Below are positions 1-9,447 of a stretch of DNA of 64,000 nucleotides, piece by piece. Source of the DNA: Mayamaea pseudoterrestris (lineage: Eukaryota; Bacillariophyta; Bacillariophyceae; Sellaphorales; Sellaphoraceae). The stretch covers positions 2,480,001 through 2,544,000 of the forward strand of contig BROI01000002.1 in the NCBI GenBank assembly GCA_027923505.1, read 5' to 3'. Positions within the stretch are counted from its first letter, which is position 1, and each line of letters begins with the position of its first letter. The position numbers and the translations under genes are program-made. The notes under the pieces are model-generated. The model was not told where the DNA came from. It ran no database searches and worked only from the letters and a program-made list of their open reading frames with translations.

Positions 1-1
1 A

Positions 2-1265
2 ACCGAATTCTTTGAAGATGGGAAATTGCGGAAAGGGTTGAATCGCAGGGATTTTGACTTTGAGCACCAGGAGGTTAAGCCTCGTCGTCCTTCACTTCCA
101 GTGACTTCGGCAGACTTTTTTGCGTCGCTTACCACCGTTGATGGACCGAATGGCAAAAGGTTCATCTTTTCGGGAGTATTAAACGGATGGCCAGCGCTGC
201 GAAACTTTGAAGTCATGGCGATTGAAGAGAGACGGAGTGGCTCAACCTTGGTTCCTACGACTGTTGAACTCATGTCGGACCATATTCAAAGCATGCTATG
301 GCGACGAGTCTGGGACACCACAGGACAAACTGGCCCTCCACGCCTTCCAAAGTCTCATGCTGTCTACAGAGCCAAGCTTCGCGGAGCTCCATGGACCAGT
401 CAAGGATGGTCGAAAGAATCGCCGGGTCTGGCCTTTTGGTATGAGACGTATCCTAAGGAACGTCTTACATTTGGAACGGACATGGTGAAAATTCTTGGCG
501 AAGAGAAGTGCACTCGCGTGCACATGGTTTCGCATCGCTACGCCGTCCAACGAGAGTCGCCAAGGGACCGTCTGACGTACCATTCCATTTGCTTCTTGGA
601 ATGGGAGCACGGACAGTATGGGACTGTCGTCGAAAATGCTTACTTGAATGGGCTGGGTGGCTACAAGGGTTTATGCAACTGGTACGACGACAAGGATGAC
701 CCAGGTCCGACGGGTATTTATAAGGCCATGCCAATGGAAATGATACAGCCATGGATGACGACCCGATCAGAGATTCGAATTATGGATGTCAAGTCAAAAA
801 GTTTGCCTGAGTTGCAGGCATACATCGCTAGGTATACGGGGTGCACGAAACGTTTTGTGGATCCCCAGTACACGTTTTCGCACGATGTACGCCTTACATT
901 CCGATCAAAGCGGCAGCTGTCTCAATACTTTATCAATTACATATCTCGAGACTCGACATACGCCGACCTTAAACGAAATTGTCAGACTTTCTCGGCGGAT
1001 CTCTGCGCCTTTTTGGCCGGCAAGCGTAACATTCCGCCTTTTCACCCAGTCAGCAGAATTGAGTACCAGCCAAAGATTCATTATTTTTTGTACGAGGTGA
1101 GCATATATTGCGCGTTTGCGCAAAAAAACCTTAAGTGATCTTAAAATAAAGGGCTCATACCAGCAACAATTTCATCACGCACAGTTTTCCATGTACCTAT
1201 CCCATGACGAGAAAAGGAAACGGAAGGAGCAGAGAGACCGACAGAAGTCGCGACTAAGTTTGTGA
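2..1265 (+). CDS. Left-truncated protein with NC-x2-F (LRAT/NlpC-like?) motif
   Basis: The frame is open to the left edge, so the N-terminus is missing. The first exon runs to 1096; an intron at 1097-1184 (GTGAGC...CACAG) joins a short basic last exon ending in TGA at 1263-1265. Without splicing the frame would read into an intron-like tail. A His-containing segment (YHSICFLEWEHG) followed about 140 residues later by RRNCQTF-like KRNCQTFSADLCAFLAG resembles the His...NC layout of LRAT/NlpC-P60-type thiol enzymes. That comparison is inference: the family was not firmly recognised, and similar unnamed proteins are, from memory, typical of diatoms. The new C-terminus is strongly basic (EKRKRKEQRDRQK), which could be a nuclear or nucleic-acid-contact tail. 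Confidence 0.6.
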
Positions 1266-1368
1266 CGCGTTCGTAAGCAGTATGTTTTTTACGAAGCGTT
1301 TACGAACTAATGCTGCAGCATTTACGTGCAACAACAGCGGCTTACAACCTTTGATAACAATTCAGCTT

Positions 1369-2766
1369 TTACTCATACATTGCATCATCGTCATCATCAT
1401 CGTTGCCGCCACCGCCATTTCCACCGTTGCCATTGTTTCCTCCACCAGACTCACCGCCGCCGCTAAAGAACCCACCGTCTCCCATTGAGTCCATAAGCAA
1501 GTTGGCAGCCAAAGCCTCATTCTTGTCGCATGCCAAGAAGGCTTGCGCAGCTTCCGATCGATCGAAACCCATCTCCGTCAAACGATCAACTGCCGCCATT
1601 TCTTCCTCCGTCAAGTGTAGAACCGTTGCTCCTGCCGGGGCGCCACCGGCACCGCCATTACCACCACCCATCATGGCCATCATCATATCATCCATATCAT
1701 CTCCGCCTGCATCGCCACCCATAGCCTGCATCATGAACCGGTTCAACTGTTCCGGTGGAAGAGATCCAATCATTTGCGCCGTCTGACGAAGCTGTTCCGG
1801 CGAAATGCCCATCATTTGTGCCATCTGCGCAACCTCTTCTGTACCCATGGACTGAATCATTTGCGCCATTTGCGACGGAGCAGCCACGCCACCGGCAGCA
1901 GCATCCATACCCGCAGCTCCGACCCCACCGGATCCGGCCGATGAGCCAGAGGGAGCACCCGTCGCGACAGGTTCATTCATCATTTGCAAAAAGAGCGCCT
2001 GATTCGCATTAATCTCCGTCAAAAGCTCCGGCTGTTGCTGGCCAATTTGCGCGAGAACCTGTTGGAGCATGCCAGGATTATTCTGCACCACAGTGCGAAG
2101 CTGATTAAACTGCGGGTGACTCCGTAACGCTTGCAATGGCTGACCAGTACTCGCAGCCGCAGGTGACGCAACAGCAGGTTCGCCCATGGATGCTTGCTGG
2201 ACTCCCTCCGGAATGCCATTGGTCAAGAATTCCACAGCAACATCAGCATTTCCATCTGCCGCGCGAAGACAATGTCGGACTTCTGCTTCTGGGAACCCCA
2301 TTGCGGTGAGGGAGTCGACAGCTTCCTGTGGAACAGAGTCGCGCGCCGGAGCGGGCGGGGCAGCCGGTGAGGGTTGAGTGGACGCCGCCGGAGCAGGCGT
2401 CTTTGGTTCCTCGGCCGCCGCCGCCGTAGCTGCTGGAGCCTCTGGCACTGTAGCGGCGGCTGGTTTCTTTGTCTTGGCGACCATGACAACGAGAAAATCG
2501 TTAGGTTTAATCCCACACGACGCGATGCTGTCGCCCTCCTTGAGGACTTTGCCACTGTGAATGATCTTCATGCCCGCAGCCGGAAGCTCAGACTTCTCTG
2601 CTTCCTGTAAAAGTTTGAAAAATGTCAGGATGTCAACATACACAAGAAACAAACGAGCACGAAGGAAATAACGTACGATGAGTCCTTTCAATTCCTCAAC
2701 GGATTTACTCTCATCGACTTCAAGCTGGAATTTTTCTCCCTTGAGCGTCTTGATTGTCAACTTCAT
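1369..2766 (-). CDS. RAD23: RAD23 ubiquitin-receptor / NER protein
   Basis: Shuttle factor that carries ubiquitinated proteins to the proteasome and stabilises the XPC/Rad4 damage sensor in nucleotide excision repair. Domains in order: N-terminal ubiquitin-like domain (about residues 1-77 after splicing), Ala/Pro linker, UBA1 (AVDSLTAMGFPEAEV), STI1/XPC-binding region (HPQFNQLRTVVQNNPGML), a Met/Gln-rich stretch, and UBA2 (DRLTEMGFDRSEAAQAFL). A 72-nt intron at 2605-2676 (GTACGT...TTTACAG) interrupts the UBL; it has no stop and keeps frame, so the unspliced frame simply carries 24 extra residues. Spliced length is about 441 aa. Unlike most RAD23 proteins, which end soon after UBA2, this one has a Gly/Asn-rich tail followed by a run of Asp. 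It is divergent from ATG12. Confidence 0.93.
   Translation of the reverse strand: MKLTIKTLKGEKFQLEVDESKSVEELKGLIVRYFLRARLFLVYVDILTFFKLLQEAEKSELPAAGMKIIHSGKVLKEGDSIASCGIKPNDFLVVMVAKTKKPAAATVPEAPAATAAAAEEPKTPAPAASTQPSPAAPPAPARDSVPQEAVDSLTAMGFPEAEVRHCLRAADGNADVAVEFLTNGIPEGVQQASMGEPAVASPAAASTGQPLQALRSHPQFNQLRTVVQNNPGMLQQVLAQIGQQQPELLTEINANQALFLQMMNEPVATGAPSGSSAGSGGVGAAGMDAAAGGVAAPSQMAQMIQSMGTEEVAQMAQMMGISPEQLRQTAQMIGSLPPEQLNRFMMQAMGGDAGGDDMDDMMMAMMGGGNGGAGGAPAGATVLHLTEEEMAAVDRLTEMGFDRSEAAQAFLACDKNEALAANLLMDSMGDGGFFSGGGESGGGNNGNGGNGGGGNDDDDDDAMYE
2605..2676 (-). other. Stop-free 72-nt intron in RAD23
   Basis: GTACGT donor and pyrimidine-rich TTTACAG acceptor. Removing it restores a normal ubiquitin-like fold sequence (ELKGLI joined to EAEKSELPAAG). 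Its length is a multiple of three and it has no in-frame stop, so retention would add 24 residues to the UBL. Confidence 0.85.
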
Positions 2767-3095
2767 GATGAAAGTTTAGCTGATACAGACAAGGCTATCA
2801 ACTTCGAATGGAGCGTCGGGAAATAAACGGATCGTAACCGGAAAGCAAGTCTGCTTGTGTGAAGGATCCTTCGGTGGCGAACGATGCGACGAGAAGCCAT
2901 GCGTGGGCGGCGCGGTCAAAAGGATTGTCGCACCAAGACACATTTGGAGTCGCATCATCACTCATCGACAGCAATGAATGGGTCGAGTCGAAGAGAGCAC
3001 AACTTGTTCGGCAATTGATCCCGCTGCCCACCACACAAGGTGGATCTTAGCTATTGCCTAATGCTTCTTGTTGCGTAGTAATTTGAAGCCCACAC
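2767..3095. other. Divergent intergenic region RAD23/ATG12
   Basis: 329 bp between two divergent start codons; presumed shared promoter. No further gene, repeat or RNA was recognised. Confidence 0.5.
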
Positions 3096-3437
3096 ATGAG
3101 TCAAGAAGTCCAAGTCGCAGACAACGTGCCAGCAGCACCTTCTCCTGCCGCTCTTTCCAATGAGACCGATAACAAGGTCAAGGTCCACTTTGTTGCAGTG
3201 GGCAGCGCTCCAATCATGAAAAAGACCAAGTTTCAGATAGCCTCGGATCAGCGCTTCTCCTCCGTCACTGCTTTTCTCCAGAAGATGCTCAAGCTGCCAT
3301 CCAGCAGTGCGTTGTTTCTTTACTGCAGTCAAGCATTCGTACCCGGTCCGGAGTCTCTTGTTGGTGATTTACGAGACTGTTTTGCGATAAGAGATGAGCT
3401 TGTAATCCATTATAGTCTACAAGAAGCTTGGGGGTGA
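3096..3437 (+). CDS. ATG12: ATG12 ubiquitin-like autophagy modifier
   Basis: Ubiquitin-fold protein that is conjugated to ATG5 by the ATG7/ATG10 cascade and, with ATG16, acts as E3 for ATG8 lipidation in autophagosome formation. The 113-aa protein has a variable N-terminus, then the family core KVKVHFVAVGSAPIMKKTKF, a hydrophobic strand with LFLYCSQAFVPGPE, and ends in the diagnostic EAWG, whose C-terminal Gly is the conjugated residue. As usual for ATG12, no residues follow the Gly, so no processing protease is needed. Intronless. Its stop lies 143 nt from that of the convergent SRRM1-like gene. Confidence 0.93.
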   Translation: MSQEVQVADNVPAAPSPAALSNETDNKVKVHFVAVGSAPIMKKTKFQIASDQRFSSVTAFLQKMLKLPSSSALFLYCSQAFVPGPESLVGDLRDCFAIRDELVIHYSLQEAWG

Positions 3438-3580
3438 TGGGTGGAACTTACCGAAGTGCTCGCAGCGACGAGAACTGTAAGCACACAAGTTTATTCTATA
3501 TATACATAACATGATGCATACAAAATTTTCAAGTGTCCTGAATGACATTTCTCTGTAATCTACTAAGTGCGTCGCTTTTG

Positions 3581-4576
3581 TTACCTTCCACGACTACCAC
3601 CACGGCTCCTGCTGCTCGAGCCCGACGACGATGTCGACGAGTAGGATGCCGACGATGAGGTACTTGATGACGCTGACGATGAATGACTTTGTCGCCTACG
3701 AACATGTCGGTTTCGTCCAGGACTTGAACTGCGGCTCCGATGGCGTCGTCTCGATGCCTCGCCGCGGCGATCATCATGTCGATAGTCTCGTCGACGACGA
3801 TCGCTGTCATCATCACGCCGTCCTTCGCGATGGACGCGACTATCACCGCGACGTCGACTGTCATCGCGATGACTTGACGAGCCACGTGCCTCTGTTCGTA
3901 GTGGTGGTTGCGGCACTGGAATGCTTCGACCAAACTCGTCGCTCTTAGAATGTCCTTGGTCATTGAGTGGTACAGGAGCCTCATGGTGGTGGTCTCGTCC
4001 CACGTCGTCTCGTCGCCAATCGCCATCGTTGTAATGCCGAGGAGGACTGACAGGTCGAACCTGTGGTCGCTGCTGGTTATACTGATTAAATTGCCTCGGA
4101 GGAGCTGCATGCGGCGGACGAATAGGTGGAAGATGAACCTTTGCTGCGTCTGCCAGCTGCTGCTGTAGCTCGAGTTCCTTCTTCTTCTCTTCCACAATTT
4201 TGCGAGGAATACCCATGGCTTGCTCCTGTGCATCAAGCATTAACTGCCAAAGCTCTTCGGCAAAAGTAGCGCTTCCTTCTTCGCTCAAGAAACCTGCCAA
4301 GTCAAGCTGCGCCGTGCGTGGATCCACTGCAGGTTGCATAGATGAATCTTCCGGCGCCACTGGTAGAAACAGGTTGACGGCAGTAGATTGTACAATTTCA
4401 TCTTCAAAACCCAGAAGCTCGTCGATTTTATTCTCAATCCATTGCGTCAAAACTGGTCGATTTATCTTGGCGAGATCGACCCTCTGCGAGAAGCAAGCCG
4501 GAAATTTGGTACGCTTCAACGCCTTCTCCAGCGCTCGAGTTGACGAGACGGATGACGTTCCTTTGATGGATGGCAT
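3581..4576 (-). CDS. SRRM1: SRRM1-like splicing coactivator (PWI + RS domain)
   Basis: Likely nuclear splicing coactivator of the SRm160/SRRM1 type. The N-terminal PWI domain is clear (about residues 20-140): FPACFSQRVDLAKINRPVL, TQWIENKIDELLGFEDEI, then LDLAGFLSEEG and FAEELWQLMLDAQEQAMGIP, which match the family helices. A Lys/Glu-rich helix and a Pro/Gln linker follow. The last ~150 residues are an Arg-Ser/Arg-Asp rich tail (RHRSRSSSPGRNRHVRRRQ) ending in Ser and Gly/Arg runs, as expected for an RS domain that binds other SR proteins and is phosphorylated. 331 aa, intronless, ATG at 4576. A long antisense frame across the RS region is a composition artefact. Confidence 0.88.
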   Translation of the reverse strand: MPSIKGTSSVSSTRALEKALKRTKFPACFSQRVDLAKINRPVLTQWIENKIDELLGFEDEIVQSTAVNLFLPVAPEDSSMQPAVDPRTAQLDLAGFLSEEGSATFAEELWQLMLDAQEQAMGIPRKIVEEKKKELELQQQLADAAKVHLPPIRPPHAAPPRQFNQYNQQRPQVRPVSPPRHYNDGDWRRDDVGRDHHHEAPVPLNDQGHSKSDEFGRSIPVPQPPLRTEARGSSSHRDDSRRRGDSRVHREGRRDDDSDRRRRDYRHDDRRGEASRRRHRSRSSSPGRNRHVRRRQSHSSSASSSTSSSASYSSTSSSGSSSRSRGGSRGR

Positions 4577-4703
4577 GATTATTCTCTATTAGGTCTGCTC
4601 AAATTGCCCGCATGCCCAACAACTCGGATTGTCGGCTGGCTGCGAGTGCATGAATGTGACGCGCGTCGCGAAAGAACGTCAAATCGATAGGTCATCCATC
4701 CAG

Positions 4704-4709
4704 TACCGG
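4704..4709. promoter_or_regulatory. TACCGG motif in divergent promoter
   Basis: TACCGG core between the divergent starts of the SRRM1-like gene and prefoldin 3. It is one of nine intergenic occurrences in the window; the regulatory role is inference. Confidence 0.3.
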
Positions 4710-4804
4710 AGCGATCTCAGCTCATTGTTCCACCGCGCCGGCGCGGCGCCATATTCCATCCATTGCCATTAAAGATTGACCGATTCGCTTGCCATTTCTT
4801 CACC

Positions 4805-5524
4805 ATGGCATCCGAAGCTAACACATCAGCAGACAACGAGCTGCCTCCAGATCTCAAGCTCGAAGACATTTCAGATGGAATGAGCGAACGAGGGATACCA
4901 CGAGCCAAGTTCATTGACGATGTTGCAGCATTCGCCGCGTCCTTCGAGCCAGAAGCTTCAGCGGAACTTCTGATAGGCGCTTTTACGGATCTGCACTCCA
5001 AGTATAAGCAGCGAGAATATGCGTCTACTCAAAAGCGTAAGTCTTGTCAATCACTTTGTGGTCATATTGGGCACAGACTCGCATATTCTGATGTAAATCT
5101 CACCTTTACTAGCAATCGTTATTCATCGACTATAGAAAATCGCCTCAAGGAAAAGCTTCCGGAGCTCGAAAAATCATTGACACTCATAACATCTTTGCTA
5201 CAAAAGAAGAAGGACGGAGAAGTATCGGGTATGACTCGTTATTCCCTCACCGATGGGGTCTACGGTCGCGCACAAATTGACTATACGGTTGGCACGGTCA
5301 ATTTATGGCTGGGTGCCAATGTCATGCTAGAATATACTTACGAAGATGCCCTTGCCTTTTTGGAGAACAAGGTGGCGACGGCGCAGCGCGATCTGCAGGA
5401 TACGCTGGAGGATTTGGCGTTGGTTCGTGATCAAATCGTCACGACCGAAGTAAACATGTCTCGAGTCTACAATTGGGATGTGAAACGAAAGCGCGCTAGT
5501 AAAGACGTAGAATCTATATCATAA
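4805..5524 (+). CDS. PFDN3: Prefoldin subunit 3 (VBP1)
   Basis: Alpha-type subunit of the hexameric cytosolic prefoldin chaperone, which delivers nascent actin and tubulin to CCT. The start is the ATG in caccATGG at 4805. The IPRAKFIDDV motif, N-terminal coiled coil, beta-hairpin core (QIDYTVGTVNLWLGANVMLEY) and C-terminal coiled coil (ALAFLENKVATAQRDLQ) are family-typical. An intron at 5037-5135 (GTAAGT...CTATAG, 99 nt) fits phase and conservation; it splices STQKQ to NRLKEKLPELEKSL. Like the RAD23 intron it is a multiple of three without a stop, so retention would add 33 residues inside the first coiled coil. Spliced length about 206 aa, close to the usual 190-200. Convergent with RAD9, 53 nt between stops. 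Confidence 0.92.
   Translation: MASEANTSADNELPPDLKLEDISDGMSERGIPRAKFIDDVAAFAASFEPEASAELLIGAFTDLHSKYKQREYASTQKRKSCQSLCGHIGHRLAYSDVNLTFTSNRYSSTIENRLKEKLPELEKSLTLITSLLQKKKDGEVSGMTRYSLTDGVYGRAQIDYTVGTVNLWLGANVMLEYTYEDALAFLENKVATAQRDLQDTLEDLALVRDQIVTTEVNMSRVYNWDVKRKRASKDVESIS
5037..5135 (+). other. Stop-free 99-nt intron in prefoldin 3
   Basis: GTAAGTC donor and ACTATAG acceptor. A nearer TTTACTAG acceptor was rejected because it gives an early stop. Retention would keep frame and insert 33 residues. Confidence 0.8.
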
Positions 5525-5577
5525 ATTAGCAATGTCTGGCTGCCCATGCTGTACTGTAAATGTATGTTTGCTCATTA

Positions 5578-6573
5578 TTACGCTAGCGGCTGCGTCAAAT
5601 TGGTGGAAAGCAACTTGTGATGCAACGTGGCCAGGACGAGCTCCGCCGTAAAGTGATGTTGTTCTCTTGATTCGGACTCAATTAACATCGGCTTGCCTCC
5701 CCAATGAAAGTATAGAGTTACAGGTAACTCTTCATCCAGCTTGGCTTGGGAACAAAATTGCAGCATGGCCTTGAACTCGCGAATTGGAAACACTAGCACC
5801 ACTTGTTCATTGACATTGGGAGGGAGCGAGTCATCATCGTCAATCACGCGTCCATCCCGGAAGAAGAACTCGTTAAAGTTGTCACATGTCATGCCCGTCT
5901 CCGTCTTGAGCAAGCTTGCGCTGTTGGCTTGCAGAATGGCATTGTTGTTATTGGCACCTTGCTCCGCGTCTTCGGCAACATTGTCGCAGTGATGAAACGA
6001 TGTGACGGAGACGACTTGACTATTTTTGTTGATAATCATGGCTGCTTCGGATGTTCGCTTGAGCGGCGATAAGAGCTGCGAAAACACCTTGGGCGATGCT
6101 ACAATCTCCGATCCATCCTCCTTGCTCACAACAGCCGTGACGGAATTCGCGTCCGCCGCCTTGATTCTATGAATGACCCGCAGCAAGGCATCTCGATTCT
6201 TTTGAATTTGAAACTCAAAGGTCACGTACAGAGCCGAAGACTCTGTTTCGCTGCATATGCGCAACGAAACAACATCCTTTCGTGGCCGCACAATGGCCGT
6301 CAGAGCCTTGAGAGCGACTCGACAAGAGAATCGTAGATCATCCTGCGTCATGGCAGTTCGCTTGCGTCTCAATGATGGAGGCGCAGTGCACCTTTCAAAG
6401 AATGCAGGCTCGAATCGAATGAGACTGTAGGCCGATTTGGCGTCGTTCAAAGCGCGCACGCTCAAGCCTTCCAGGGCATCGAACTCAAAATAGATTTCGT
6501 TGCCAATCTTGGAAAGACAGACAAGGGAAGCGCAGAAAGTGCGGATTGAGTGTGCGGGAATGACGCAATCCAT
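5578..6573 (-). CDS. RAD9: RAD9 clamp subunit of the 9-1-1 complex
   Basis: PCNA-like checkpoint clamp subunit that with RAD1 and HUS1 is loaded at damaged DNA and activates ATR. The N-terminal segment CASLVCLSKIGNEIYFEFDALEGLSVRALNDAKSAYSL (read in pieces) aligns with the RAD9 SRIGDELYLEP/LSLRTVNSSRSAY region, and a second PCNA-like half follows, with VFPIREFKAMLQF and ELVLATLHHKL near the end. Start: the ATG at 6573 begins MDCVIPAHS, exactly where RAD9 proteins begin; a longer frame upstream uses no ATG. The 331-aa protein stops a few residues after the second clamp half, so the long phosphorylated C-terminal tail that binds TopBP1 in animals and fungi is not visible. Confidence 0.85.
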   Translation of the reverse strand: MDCVIPAHSIRTFCASLVCLSKIGNEIYFEFDALEGLSVRALNDAKSAYSLIRFEPAFFERCTAPPSLRRKRTAMTQDDLRFSCRVALKALTAIVRPRKDVVSLRICSETESSALYVTFEFQIQKNRDALLRVIHRIKAADANSVTAVVSKEDGSEIVASPKVFSQLLSPLKRTSEAAMIINKNSQVVSVTSFHHCDNVAEDAEQGANNNNAILQANSASLLKTETGMTCDNFNEFFFRDGRVIDDDDSLPPNVNEQVVLVFPIREFKAMLQFCSQAKLDEELPVTLYFHWGGKPMLIESESREQHHFTAELVLATLHHKLLSTNLTQPLA

Positions 6574-6859
6574 CGTGTTACTGCCAGTCAATGTAGCGAG
6601 GGTCTTGGCACAAGGCTGCAAAACGAACAACGAGTGGTGAAAGTGTCATGCGTTTTCGGATCCGTCATTGTCAAACAAGAATGAAGAAATGAATTCCCGT
6701 GTGACGCCATTCATCCGTTGACCATGAATTTCAACAATAGCCCCCCTTGTCGAGACGATGATCGACCATGGCGTCGCTAAAATAACGTGGCAGTTTCTTT
6801 CATTGACCTTCTCGCCGCATGATCCCACTGCTCCTACAAAATCGCCGTCCCTGTCAGAT

Positions 6860-9430
6860 ATGAAGTACCGACGAACAGGACCATATCATTGTCGAGCTGG
6901 GAAGGCGAAAGCATGCAGACTGTTATTCCTGCTGCTCGCACTTTCGTTTTGCTGGCATTTACATTTGACGCTGGCTGCCGCTGACGACGAAACAGCGGCT
7001 TTTGATTATGATGAAACCATCGTCGAGGATGAGGACGGCGAAGGTGAAGACTATTGGACAGCAACGGAGCTTCTTCGATACGAAGTCGGCATCGACTACA
7101 TGGCAATCCACGACGACGAATCACCCACGACTCCACTCCACCTCAATTCGAACGATGCTCATGAAGCAGCTCGACAAGTCATTAATATCATGACCACAAA
7201 TTTTCAAGAACGAATAGCCCGACTATTCACAAAAGCGAAGACACCAGAATGTCGCGCAAAGATTGCGGAACATTTCACATATTTTGTCAACGCCATTGGC
7301 AAGGAACAAGCACTACCATTTTCAGACGTTACCTTCCCAAACACTTGTCCAGAACCAGTCTATGACTGGGATAATCTACCAGAAGGCATGCATATTGGAA
7401 TGGTACAGAACCGATCCTATCAGCCACCCCGAAACAATGAAACGGAACACTTGTACATTGGCAACCCAAATGAATTGAAGTTACTATACGCAATCCTCAC
7501 ACACGACAGCCCAGAGTCCACCATTCGACTCATTGGGCAACTGTACGAACCGGGACATGTCTTTGTAATACACGTGGATGGGAAGGAAGGTAGCGATGAT
7601 ACATATCGTCGCCTGGTTGAGTATGCATCGACGCGCGAGTACGTGCACGTGTTAGGCGAGGAACGGAGGGTCCGGATCAACTGGGGAGGCTTCAGCATGG
7701 TAAATGCGACACTTCAAGTTTTAAAGTATGCCTTTGCAGTCGATGAGCCAGATCGAAAAGCTCTAGAATTTGACAAATTTTATCACGTGGCGTCGACGAG
7801 CTACCCACTTGCGTCCAACTCTGAGATTCGGCGCAAGCTAGCCTCCTTTCCACTTGACGCCAACTTTGTCTACACCATAATGAAGCAAACGAGACCTGCT
7901 CCATCCGTGTGGCACTACTTTGTGGAATGCGACGACGCACTCCACCGCATTCATCGACTGCCACCATTACAGAATGCAACACATGGTGTTGAAATGTACA
8001 CGTCTAGTCAGTGGTTCATTATAAGTCGAGAGTTTGCCGAACACTTGGCCAAGCCACCTCCAGGTAGCTTTGCTTATGAATATCTTGATTACATTGAGCA
8101 TGTGGTCGTGGCGGACGAAACATTCTTTGGAACGGTTCTTCGCCATTCAGAGTATTGTACCAAGCACCATAATAACAACTTTTTGCACCTGCAGTTCGAC
8201 AGATGGGAGAGTGATCTTCCAGCTGGTCAACGCGATGAACGAAAATGCATGATGCTCGATCCCAACCATTGTGGACGGTCGCCAACGACAATGACGATTG
8301 ATTATGTTGACATTTTGGAACTTAGTGATGAGCTGTTTGCTCGCAAGGTGAGTCGTAGTCGCAGTGTGCTCTTTCCGCTCGTTATTGGCAGTGGTGTTGG
8401 ACATGCTCTTACTCGGTGGATCGATAAATCCCGTTCCATGCCTTAGTTTGATGACTCTGCTCCAGACAATGCCAAAGTCAAGGACATCATTGATGAATGG
8501 CGATCCCGACACGATCAAGCGGCAACAAAGACAGCTAATTTTGACCGGTCACTGCACCAAGTACATGTAAATTTCGCCGGTCATGGCGTGTTGATAGTAG
8601 CAAAGGAAACGGTGAATGATGCGGTTCCACTTTGTCTCGGACTTGGATCCACTGGAAACAGACCAAAGCTAGTTCCTTGTTTTCACGATGCGGTCATTCC
8701 TTCGCTGGAAGAAGAGTGGGAGACTGGTGCGGTAATTCTGGAAGAAACTCCTTGGCACAACCGATGGAGCGTTGGTCCATGCACATCCGACGGATCATTG
8801 GAGCGACTGTCGAAACAGGCGATAATGAATGTTACAGCCGGCCTCTACAGCGCAACTGGGCCTCGCTGTCAGCTGAAGCAGGTGGACGGGCAGCGTAGTG
8901 GCCGCTGTTTCGACGCTGAATCTGGAAAGAGCCAGCCTGGCGGAAAGACGCAGGTCTTTCCATGTACCGACAAGTGGTATCAGTTTGTGGCATTTGGCGA
9001 CGGGGTTCGAGCGCCAGTGGGGAGCATGTACACGAAGGTTCCCTCGCACATTGTCAAGCAAATTAATAACTTGGGTAAACAGCAACACCAGTTTTTGTGC
9101 TTGGGTGTCGCTGGACGTGGTGCTCAGGACGAAGCTGACTGGGAGGCTATTGTCGATGGTGCTCAAACGGAAACAGTTGCAGCATCAGAAACGAATTCAT
9201 CAAGCGAACTTAAGCCACTCTCGGAGTGGCATGAGCGAGAAGTAATCACGACCCAGTGTACAAATACTGGAGCTGTGATCGAGTGGCTGTTTGTTCCGTT
9301 TATTGTTGAGGAGGAAGAAAGATTGGAAGCATCGCCGAGTGAAGGCGATGCTGACCTGATCAATGACTCGGAAAGCAACGGTGACGACACTACTTCAGTT
9401 TCAACCTTTGCAGGCTTGAATGAGCTATAG
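6860..9430 (+). CDS. GT14 xylosyltransferase-like enzyme with C-terminal lectin-like region
   Basis: Type II membrane glycosyltransferase of family GT14 (core-2/I-branching and peptide O-xylosyltransferase group), expected in the Golgi. ATG 6860 puts a transmembrane anchor (CRLLFLLLALSFCWHLHL) near the N-terminus; ATG 6758 is an in-frame alternative. Catalytic-domain landmarks: YAILTHDSPESTIRLIGQLY, VFVIHVDGKEG, RINWGGFSMVNATLQVL, STSYPLASNSEIRRKL, TSSQWFIISREFAEHL, VVADETFFGTVLRHSEYC and LSDELFARKFDD. Intron 8348-8446 (GTGAGT...CCTTAG, 99 nt) joins FARK to FDDSAPDN; its acceptor AG forms a stop in the unspliced frame. The ~330-residue C-terminal part has paired Cys and CLG/PC...WYQF patterns resembling a ricin-B beta-trefoil; that assignment is tentative. 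About 823 aa. Its stop is 17 nt from that of cyclophilin. Confidence 0.82.
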
Positions 9431-9447
9431 TAGCTTTACAGTTGAGT

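Noticed and set aside
3529-4236. 235-residue minus-strand frame overlapping the SRRM1-like gene
   Set aside because: Overlaps the RS-coding region in another frame; its His/Arg/Thr composition mirrors the RS codons.
5578-6573. HUS1 or RAD1 identity for the clamp protein
   Set aside because: The N-terminal SKIGNEIYFE...LSVRALNDAKSAY pattern is specific to RAD9.
6574-6630. N-terminal extension of RAD9
   Set aside because: The extension has no ATG and the family start (MDCVIP...) coincides with ATG 6573.
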